DNA of 64,000 nucleotides from assembly GCF_019970065.1 (NCBI RefSeq), contig NZ_JAHXYH010000002.1, forward strand, positions 248,001-312,000, in the 5' to 3' direction. The notes under the pieces are model-generated. The model made no database searches. It worked only from the letters and a program-made list of their open reading frames with translations, and was not told where the DNA came from. Below, in pieces: positions 58,126 to 64,000 of the stretch (positions within the stretch are counted from its first letter, which is position 1; each line of letters begins with the position of its first letter). The translations under genes were made by a program, and so were the position numbers. The DNA is from Chryseobacterium sp. OSA05B. Lineage in GTDB: Bacteria > Bacteroidota > Bacteroidia > Flavobacteriales > Weeksellaceae.

Positions 58126-59181
58126 ATGATAACCACTGATATATTGATCATAGGTGCCGGACCTACCGGGCTTTTCGCTGTTTTTGAAGCAGGTTTATTA
58201 AAAATGAAGTGCCATATTATTGATGCACTTCCACAGCCGGGAGGGCAGCTAGCTGAGCTTTATCCTAAAAAACCTATTTTCGATATTCCGGGATATCCTT
58301 CTGTGAATGCAGGAGAATTAGTAGATAATTTGATGGAGCAGATCAAGCAGTTCCAGCCGGGATTCACTTTGGGAGAAACTGCGGTTTCTTATACTAAGGT
58401 AGATGATGAATGGTTTGAAGTGATCACCAACAAAGGAACGGTTCATAGATGTAAAGCGATTGCTATTGCCGGTGGATTGGGAACTTTTGAGCCTAGAAAA
58501 CCTACTTTCGAGAATGTGGCTGACTATGAAGAAAAAGGTCTTGAATATTTCGTGAAAGAACCTGAGCATTTCAGAAACAAAAAAGTAGTGATCGCCGGAG
58601 GTGGAGATTCTGCTTTGGACTGGAGTGTTTTCCTTTCCAATGTTGCAAGTGAAGTGACTTTGATCCACAGAAGAAATGAGTTCAGAGGAGCTTTGGATTC
58701 TGTAGAAAAAGTTCAGGATCTTAAGAACCAGGGGAAAATCAAGTTAATTACGCCTGCAGAAGTGACCGGTATCAAAGGTGACGGAAAAGTAGAAGCCATT
58801 ACGGTAGAAATTGAAGGGCAGGACGCTTACGATATTGAAACAGATTATTTCATTCCTTTATTCGGACTGACTCCAAAATTGGGTGAGATCGGAAACTGGG
58901 GACTGAATATTGAGAAAAATGCAATCGTTGTCAACAATGCGCTTGATTATCAAACCAACATCGATGGAATCTACGCAATCGGAGATATCAATACCTATCC
59001 GGGTAAACTGAAGCTGATCCTTTGCGGTTTCCACGAAGCGACTCTGATGTGTCAGAGTGTTTACAACAGACTGAATCCAGGTAAGAAATTTGTACTTAAA
59101 TATACGACAGTAAGCGGTGTAGACGGATTTGACGGTAGCCGTAAAGAAGCAGAAAAGGCAGTTGTGAAAAAAATTGACTAA
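58126..59181 (+). CDS. Ferredoxin-NADP+ reductase (thioredoxin reductase-like)
   Basis: 351 residues. FAD site IIGAGPTGLFAVFEAGLLKMKCHIID, NADP site VVIAGGGDSALDWSVFLSNVAS and a second FAD element GIYAIGDINTYPGKLKLILCGFHEA. There is no redox CxxC, which separates it from thioredoxin reductase and points to the ferredoxin-NADP+ reductase branch. The ferredoxin gene follows 12 bp downstream, so the pair probably works together in one operon. Confidence 0.9.
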   Translation: MITTDILIIGAGPTGLFAVFEAGLLKMKCHIIDALPQPGGQLAELYPKKPIFDIPGYPSVNAGELVDNLMEQIKQFQPGFTLGETAVSYTKVDDEWFEVITNKGTVHRCKAIAIAGGLGTFEPRKPTFENVADYEEKGLEYFVKEPEHFRNKKVVIAGGGDSALDWSVFLSNVASEVTLIHRRNEFRGALDSVEKVQDLKNQGKIKLITPAEVTGIKGDGKVEAITVEIEGQDAYDIETDYFIPLFGLTPKLGEIGNWGLNIEKNAIVVNNALDYQTNIDGIYAIGDINTYPGKLKLILCGFHEATLMCQSVYNRLNPGKKFVLKYTTVSGVDGFDGSRKEAEKAVVKKID

Positions 59182-59193
59182 TTTTGCACTATT

Positions 59194-59523
59194 ATGTCAG
59201 ATATTAATATAAAGATCACCGATCGGGAGGGGATCACCCATGATGTTGTAGCACCTACAGATATGTCTATGAACCTGATGGAGATCATCCGTTCTTATGA
59301 ATTGGCGGAAGAAGGAACTATCGGAGTTTGTGGCGGAATGGCGATGTGCGCCTCTTGTCAGGTATATGTGATCAATGATCCGGGCCTGGAAACTATGGGA
59401 GATGAAGAAGATGCCATGCTGGCGGAAGCTTACCACGTAAAAGAAAACAGCAGACTGGGATGCCAGCTGCATATGATGGATTCCATGGAAGGTCTTGAGG
59501 TGGCGATTGCTCCTTATCCTTAG
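59194..59523 (+). CDS. 2Fe-2S ferredoxin
   Basis: 109 residues. Cluster ligands in GVCGGMAMCASCQVYV, with the fourth Cys in RLGCQLHM near residue 93. This adrenodoxin-type spacing carries one electron. Partner of the reductase just upstream. A strong terminator follows. Confidence 0.95.
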   Translation: MSDINIKITDREGITHDVVAPTDMSMNLMEIIRSYELAEEGTIGVCGGMAMCASCQVYVINDPGLETMGDEEDAMLAEAYHVKENSRLGCQLHMMDSMEGLEVAIAPYP

Positions 59524-59548
59524 AATATATTTTTTAATCTTAATATAG

Positions 59549-59580
59549 AACCCGTACGAAAAATTCGTACGGGTTTTGTT
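59549..59580 (+). terminator. Rho-independent terminator
   Basis: AACCCGTACGAA pairs with TTCGTACGGGTT (59549-59560 with 59564-59575), T run after. Confidence 0.95.
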
Positions 59581-59600
59581 TTACAGTATTAATTATTATT

Positions 59601-59969
59601 TTATTTTGAATAACATTTCTCTTCGTGAATGATTATTGTATCTTTTTTTATGATTTTAAAATAAGGTTCTCCATTATTTTTTATGAAATAATCACCAGGC
59701 TCAATTTCTTTTTTATAGAAAGACCACCACCTATTACCATCAGAGCATTCACAATGTTGAAAAGTTTCAGGATCAGTTCCTATTAATTTAAATGTTCCTG
59801 TATGTTCAATTTTTTCTACCTTAATTCTGCATTTTTCCTTTTTGATCCTTTTAATCCTAATTTTGCAATCTTCCGTAAAGTAACGAGAGAGGGTTGGAAG
59901 AATAAAGACAAAGGTTATAAATACAAGAGCAACTCCTATCATTTCCTTATTAACGTTGTAGTTATTCAT
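59601..59969 (-). CDS. Small single-helix membrane protein
   Basis: 122 residues from the ATG at 59969; ten codons upstream another ATG would overlap the LOG gene by 11 bp. One membrane helix (about 10-28), then a basic stretch (KIRIKRIKKEKCRIKVEKIEH) and an outside-type domain with ECSDGNRWWSFYKKEIEPGDYFIKN. No family recognised. Follows the LOG gene on the same strand by 19 bp. Confidence 0.6.
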   Translation of the reverse strand: MNNYNVNKEMIGVALVFITFVFILPTLSRYFTEDCKIRIKRIKKEKCRIKVEKIEHTGTFKLIGTDPETFQHCECSDGNRWWSFYKKEIEPGDYFIKNNGEPYFKIIKKDTIIIHEEKCYSK

Positions 59970-59988
59970 GTAAAAAAATATAAAAGAG

Positions 59989-60570
59989 CTAAACTTCATC
60001 CTTAGAAATCCATTTCCCTACTGTCGGCGCCTCATAATTCCTCATTTTCTCCAAAAGCTCATCAATGTTATCACTTATCAAAAGCATATCACGATTCACC
60101 AGCTTTAAAAATCCCTTATCTACCATTGTCTGAACCAGTTTTATCAGATCATCATAAAATCCGTCAATATTCAGAATCCCAATCGGTTTTTTATGGAGTC
60201 CAAGCTGCGCCCAGGTGATCATCTCAAAAAACTCTTCCAGAGTTCCGTAGCCGCCGGGAAGAACGATGACACCCTCACACAGATCATTCATCTTTGTTTT
60301 TCTTTCGTGCATGGTTTCCACAATGATCAGCTCGGTGAGGTTTTTATGGGCGATTTCTTTGGATTGCAGGAAGTGGGGGAGAATTCCCGTAACCTTTCCT
60401 CCTGCGTTTAAGGTTCCGTCTGCTACAGCTCCCATCAGACCTGTGTCTGCACCGCCGTAGATCAATTGTATGTGCTGTTTAGCCAGTGTTTCACCAAGCA
60501 GGAAGGCCTGTTCTCTAAAAATATCATCTGTGCCAAAACTTGAGCCGCAGAATACAGTTATACTTTTCAT
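59989..60570 (-). CDS. LOG family protein (TIGR00730 Rossmann fold)
   Basis: 193 residues from the ATG at 60570. Family signatures: VFCGSSFGTDD, LIYGGADTGLMGAVADGTLNAGG, MHERKTKMNDLCEGVIVLPGGYGTLEEFFEM. LOG proteins release nucleobases such as cytokinin from nucleotide precursors, or hydrolyse other nucleotides. The TIGR00730 active-site elements (Arg in MHERK, PGGYGTxxE) are all present. Confidence 0.93.
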   Translation of the reverse strand: MKSITVFCGSSFGTDDIFREQAFLLGETLAKQHIQLIYGGADTGLMGAVADGTLNAGGKVTGILPHFLQSKEIAHKNLTELIIVETMHERKTKMNDLCEGVIVLPGGYGTLEEFFEMITWAQLGLHKKPIGILNIDGFYDDLIKLVQTMVDKGFLKLVNRDMLLISDNIDELLEKMRNYEAPTVGKWISKDEV

Positions 60571-60719
60571 TGTTGTAAATCTTGTTGAATAATTTTTTGA
60601 ACCATTAAGACCAATGAAGTTATTAAGGAAAGTTAAGTAAAATATCAAAGATATTTTAAGCCTAATATCTGTAAATTCTTAATCGTCTTAACGACTAAAA
60701 AAAACTTAATGGTTCAAAT

Positions 60720-60755
60720 TAAAAATATCCAAAATCATACGACTTTGGATATTCA
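60720..60755 (-). terminator. Terminator of pepD
   Basis: AATATCCAAA (60724-60733) pairs with TTTGGATATT (60744-60753), with an A run on the left that reads as U run leftward. Confidence 0.85.
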
Positions 60756-60774
60756 ATATAGTAATTTTATCTTC

Positions 60775-62217
60775 TTATTTTAAAGGAATATTCGCTAAAA
60801 TGTCTTTAGTGAAACTCCAGAATTTCTGAGCCGAAGGAATATTTGCTTTCTCATCCGGAGAGTGTGCTCCTCTGATCGTTGGTCCAAAGCTTACCATTTC
60901 CATTTCAGGATAATTGGCTCCGATGATTCCACATTCCAGTCCTGCGTGACAAGCAACCACGTGAGGCTTTTCTCCAAACTTTTCGGTGTAGATTTTCTCC
61001 ATCAATTGTACAATCTCAGAACCAGGTTTTGGTTTCCATCCAGGATAAGAACCACTGAATTCTACCTTCATTCCTGCTAATTCTGCTACAGATTTTAACT
61101 GTTCTGCCACAGAATATTTAGATGAATCTACCGATGATCTGGTAAGGTTTAAAATTTTAAGCTCACCGCCTTTTAATTCCACTCTCGCAACATTGTTAGA
61201 TGCTTCTACAAGATCTTTTACATCCGGACTCATTCTGTAAACCCCATTGTGAAGAGATTTTAAAGTAAGAATGATCTTCTTTGAATCTTCCTCGGAGATG
61301 GCTAAGTCAGACGTTGTAGAGTTTTCAATATTGATATGGAGACCAGGTTCTACCGTAGCAAATTCTTCTAAAATATCTTTTTTAAGAGCAGTTGCCGCTT
61401 CGATGAATTCCTGGGCATTTCGTACGGAAATAAGTGTTGCACCTTCTCTTGGAATGGCATTTCTCAATCCTCCTCCGTCTACAGAGATCAACTGGATATT
61501 TTGATTAGCTAAACCGCTGTAAAGAAGTCTTCCCAAAATAATATTGGAGTTTCCGAAACCTTTGTGGATATCCATTCCTGAATGTCCTCCCTGAAGGCCT
61601 TTCACTTCAAGTCTTACAATCTGTCCTTTTGCGGCTTCTGTTGTGTAGTTTTGAGTAATCGTTACGTCTACACCTCCAGCACAGCCGATATCGATCTCAT
61701 CATCCTCTTCCGTATCAAGATTTAACAGGATTTCTCCAGTCAATTGTCCAGGCTTTAAACCTAAAGCACCTGTCATTCCCGTTTCTTCATCAATTGTAAA
61801 AAGCGCTTCCAAAGCAGGATGTGGAATATCTGAACTTTCCAGGATAGACATGATCGTCGCTACTCCTAAACCGTTATCAGCACCTAAAGTTGTTCCTTTT
61901 GCTTTTACCCAGTCACCGTCAACTTCCATTTTGATCCCTTCCGTATCGAAGTCAAAATTGGTATCGCTGTTTTTCTGGCATACCATATCCAGGTGAGACT
62001 GAAGAACAATAGACTTACGGTTTTCCATACCTGCCGTAGCCGGCTTTCTTATGATCACGTTTCCTACTTCATCTACGGTAGTTTCCAACCCTAAATCTTC
62101 ACCAAATCCTTTGATGAAAGCAATCACTCTTTCTTCTTTTTTAGACGGTCTTGGAACTGCATTTAGCTTGGAGAAATTTTTCCAGATAATCTGCGGTTCT
62201 ATATTAGATAATTCCAT
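60775..62217 (-). CDS. pepD: Aminoacyl-histidine dipeptidase (carnosinase)
   Basis: 480 residues. M20-type dizinc peptidase: SIVLQSHLDMVCQK (first His and Asp), TLGADNGLGVATIMSI (bridging Asp), TIDEETGMTGALGL (catalytic Glu pair), then the lid domain KGLQGGHSGMDIHKGFGNSN, and VACHAGLECGIIG near the end. Cleaves X-His dipeptides in the cytoplasm. A TAATTTTG promoter box lies upstream. Second M20 enzyme in the window. Confidence 0.95.
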   Translation of the reverse strand: MELSNIEPQIIWKNFSKLNAVPRPSKKEERVIAFIKGFGEDLGLETTVDEVGNVIIRKPATAGMENRKSIVLQSHLDMVCQKNSDTNFDFDTEGIKMEVDGDWVKAKGTTLGADNGLGVATIMSILESSDIPHPALEALFTIDEETGMTGALGLKPGQLTGEILLNLDTEEDDEIDIGCAGGVDVTITQNYTTEAAKGQIVRLEVKGLQGGHSGMDIHKGFGNSNIILGRLLYSGLANQNIQLISVDGGGLRNAIPREGATLISVRNAQEFIEAATALKKDILEEFATVEPGLHINIENSTTSDLAISEEDSKKIILTLKSLHNGVYRMSPDVKDLVEASNNVARVELKGGELKILNLTRSSVDSSKYSVAEQLKSVAELAGMKVEFSGSYPGWKPKPGSEIVQLMEKIYTEKFGEKPHVVACHAGLECGIIGANYPEMEMVSFGPTIRGAHSPDEKANIPSAQKFWSFTKDILANIPLK

Positions 62218-62233
62218 GAAATTTTATTTTTAT

Positions 62234-62241
62234 CAAAATTA
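62234..62241 (-). promoter_or_regulatory. -7 box of pepD
   Basis: TAATTTTG read leftward, matching TAnnTTTG, 17 bp before the pepD start. Confidence 0.5.
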
Positions 62242-62249
62242 CAAAATAA

Positions 62250-62280
62250 AAAATGCTTCCGTGAATCCGAAAGCATTTTT
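62250..62280 (-). terminator. Terminator of the lipoprotein gene at 62326
   Basis: AAAAATGCTT (62250-62259) pairs with AAGCATTTTT (62271-62280), read leftward. Confidence 0.8.
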
Positions 62281-62325
62281 ATAAAGAGTATAAGGGTAAA
62301 TTTATTTTTCAGCCCTTTCGTTTTT

Positions 62326-62817
62326 CTAGCATCCACATTCTCCATAAATAGGCATCGTTTCTACAGTACCATCCGGTTTTTCAATCGTGAGTGTACCTTC
62401 GAATAGTAAAGCTTCTTCGTGCTTTATTTTTTTACCTTTTACAGAGATCTTGTAATTGTCGCTTTCAATTTCTTTGGTCAATTCCTCATCCACTTCCATG
62501 TCGCTGGAGGAAATAAGATTCATCGCGAGTCTTTTTCCATCCAGTTTCATATAGGCTGTTTTTCCGGCATCATCTGCGTAGATGTACTTTTCTGCTTCAA
62601 ATTCGGCTTTATTTCTTGCAAAATAGCACGAGCATTCTTTGATCTCTTTCGGAAAAGGAATAATGTCTACCTGCACCTTTCCTGATGCAGCATTGGTTTG
62701 AGCAGAATCCTTAACAATGTTCAAAGAATCTGTTGAAGCTTTGTCTTTAACGGTTTCTTTATCTTTTTTACATGCGGTCAAAAGGAGCGCTGAAAAGAAA
62801 ATGATTAGATATTTCAT
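62326..62817 (-). CDS. Lipoprotein of unknown function
   Basis: 163 residues. Lipobox LLTAC with Cys at residue 16, followed by a Lys/Asp-rich linker. The mature domain includes IKECSCYFARNKAEFEAEKYIYADDAGKTAYMKLDGKRLAMNL, and a C-terminal YGECGC. Four Cys outside the lipobox suggest disulfides. No family recognised. Shares a strand with the LURP-one gene upstream (19 bp). Confidence 0.7.
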   Translation of the reverse strand: MKYLIIFFSALLLTACKKDKETVKDKASTDSLNIVKDSAQTNAASGKVQVDIIPFPKEIKECSCYFARNKAEFEAEKYIYADDAGKTAYMKLDGKRLAMNLISSSDMEVDEELTKEIESDNYKISVKGKKIKHEEALLFEGTLTIEKPDGTVETMPIYGECGC

Positions 62818-62836
62818 TGTCTGGGGTTTTGTTGTT

Positions 62837-63442
62837 TTAGCCTCTTGCTCTTTCCAGGAGAACCATCATCAGTAACGATAGGATCACTAAACTTTCGTCT
62901 TCGTCATCAATATCAATGACTCTGTCAAGCTGGAATCTTCTTCCGAAGAATGAAGGCATTTTTTTTAGTTTAAAATATTCCTTTCCATCCATACCTCTTA
63001 CCGTATAAGCCGGATTAAGAAAGTATCCTGTAAACATTCCTATGATTGGAATCTCGCTTACCATTCCGTCAAAGAATTTTGTCCATCCATTATCCTCTGT
63101 AACGATGAATTTAGGTTGGTCGTTTGAATCCAGAATGTCATAGGTAGATTTCCAGAGAGAACGCATTCCTTTTCTGGCCAGTCTTCCGTAGTTTTTGTTA
63201 TCAGTAAGATCATTTAAAGAATAAGAAGCATTGAAATCAATCCATTGGTTGGCTTTGATTCTGAAAAGCTCCTTAGTTTTGCTTTCGTCATTGAAAACAA
63301 TCACATCTTCCTTCAGTTTGAACATTTTCTGACGTACATAAGCAACATAGTTCCCGTTTTTGTCAGTAATATTGAAGTCACTCGATAGAGTGGAGATCTT
63401 AAATTTGAAATCCAGAGGATAGTTTAGATTTTTAAGTGCCAT
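62837..63442 (-). CDS. LURP-one-related / scramblase-like protein
   Basis: 201 residues. The tubby-like barrel pattern: FKFKISTLSSDFNITDKNGNYVAYVRQKMFKLKEDVIVFND, ELFRIKANQWIDFNASYSLND, GRLARKGMRSLWKSTYDILDSNDQPKFIV, VRGMDGKEYFKLKKMPSFFGRRFQLDRV. It ends with a hydrophobic helix (SLVILSLLMMVLLERARG) that may anchor it to the membrane. Function of the bacterial members is unknown. Confidence 0.78.
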   Translation of the reverse strand: MALKNLNYPLDFKFKISTLSSDFNITDKNGNYVAYVRQKMFKLKEDVIVFNDESKTKELFRIKANQWIDFNASYSLNDLTDNKNYGRLARKGMRSLWKSTYDILDSNDQPKFIVTEDNGWTKFFDGMVSEIPIIGMFTGYFLNPAYTVRGMDGKEYFKLKKMPSFFGRRFQLDRVIDIDDEDESLVILSLLMMVLLERARG

Positions 63443-63504
63443 TTAGTTTATTTTTTTCATATTAGAACCCCAAAGATAGAGGTTTTTTTAGAATGTTGGG
63501 GGAG

Positions 63505-63775
63505 ATTTTAGACATGAGATTTCAGACACAAGAAATAAGACTTTAGGTAAGGTTGAGATTTTGGTTGGAAAATATGAATGGTGAATTTTGCTTCGCAAGT
63601 GAATTGTTAATTGCAAATGCCAGATTTCGAACCTCAAATGTGTTTCGGGATACGGGTTCTGAGATTCGAACCAGCAACTGTCAACTAGCAACTCTCTTAC
63701 TCTCAAACCCTCAAACTCAAACTCGAACCCCGCAACCATATCACCCTCAAACTCCTACCAACTCTCAACAATATT
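63505..63775. repeat. Dispersed intergenic repeat, copy F
   Basis: Same orientation as copy D. Contains GAGATTTCAGAC, GGTGAATTTTGCTTCGCAAG, TGTTTCGGGATACGG, GATTCGAACCAGCAACTGTC and TTACTCTCAAACCC. It fills the space before recR. Confidence 0.8.
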
Positions 63776-63790
63776 CCTTATTTTTGTCCT

Positions 63791-64000
63791 ATGGATTACC
63801 CTAGTAAAGTTTTAGCAAAAGCCGTAGACGAAATTTCAGGGCTGCCCGGCATCGGCAGGAAAACAGCTTTGAGATTAGCGCTGCACCTGTTAAAACAGCC
63901 CAGTTCCAGAGCGGTAAGTCTTGGAAACTCATTAATCAACCTTGTTAACGAAATAAAATACTGCAAAGAATGTCACAATTTTTCAGATTTTGAAGTATGT
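63791..64000 (+). CDS. recR: RecR, N-terminal part (cut by the window edge)
   Basis: The first 70 codons are visible: start [35 protein letters not shown] with the helix-hairpin-helix, and [14 protein letters not shown], the start of the zinc finger. RecR with RecF and RecO loads RecA on gapped DNA. The rest lies outside the window. Confidence 0.96.
   Translation, partial: MDYPSKVLAKAVDEISGLPGIGRKTALRLALHLLKQPSSRAVSLGNSLINLVNEIKYCKECHNFSDFEVC

Noticed and set aside
3951..63775. Calling the dispersed intergenic repeat an insertion sequence
   Set aside because: No copy carries a transposase frame, clear terminal inverted repeats or target duplications.

Overview
The window looks like the chromosome of a flavobacterium, most likely Chryseobacterium or a close relative in the Weeksellaceae. 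The evidence is AT-rich DNA, very few Shine-Dalgarno sites, -7 boxes of the Bacteroidetes form TAnnTTTG, a split transketolase, a PNGase F-type glycosidase joined to a GLPGLI-like domain, a DUF6705 protein, and a grasp-with-spasm peptide-maturation operon. The genus is an inference from gene content; no marker gene was compared.

Layout. 1-5.8 kb: small membrane proteins and lipoproteins, an M20 metallopeptidase and an outer-membrane DUF2490 protein. 6.1-18.7 kb: a 12.5-kb integrated element at the 3' end of tRNA-Ser(GGA). It is bounded by a 16-bp direct repeat and has a tyrosine recombinase, an excisionase-like HTH protein and a putative polymerase-fold replication protein at its left end. 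Its cargo is small membrane proteins, lipoproteins, decayed genes and two HEPN-like proteins, separated by several kinds of large structured repeat. 18.8-28.9 kb: housekeeping genes (ansA, trmH-type and rsmE rRNA/tRNA methyltransferases, tsaD, a TamB-like giant, an Lrp regulator). 29.3-32.6 kb: a leftward grasp-with-spasm RiPP operon: precursor, lipoprotein, ATP-grasp ligase, a 60-residue small protein, SPASM protein. 33-39.8 kb: small membrane proteins, split transketolase, SGNH hydrolase, sodium:solute symporter. 39.8-46.7 kb: a leftward stress/redox cluster (two pirins, two GNATs, FMN reductase, TMEM175 channel, mono-cluster ferredoxin, OsmC, MFS efflux). 47-64 kb: asnB, PNGase F-like protein, RsmB-type methyltransferase, ABC ATPase, YceI, pheS, ferredoxin reductase plus ferredoxin, LOG protein, pepD and the start of recR.

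How the parts work together. In the RiPP operon every maturation gene is translationally coupled by a 4-nt overlap, and a strong GC hairpin lies directly after the precursor gene. That suits a system that needs much more precursor than enzyme. In the element, the recombinase, the excisionase-like protein and matched tandem GTGGGGAA sites near both ends form a self-consistent excision module. Three copies of a ~110-nt hairpin, with compensatory base changes, divide the cargo into gene sets. I consider this pattern the most interesting undescribed feature of the window.

Six copies of a dispersed, non-coding, 100-260-bp repeat occupy core intergenic spaces. All identifications come from reading the sequence and from family knowledge; no database search was run.
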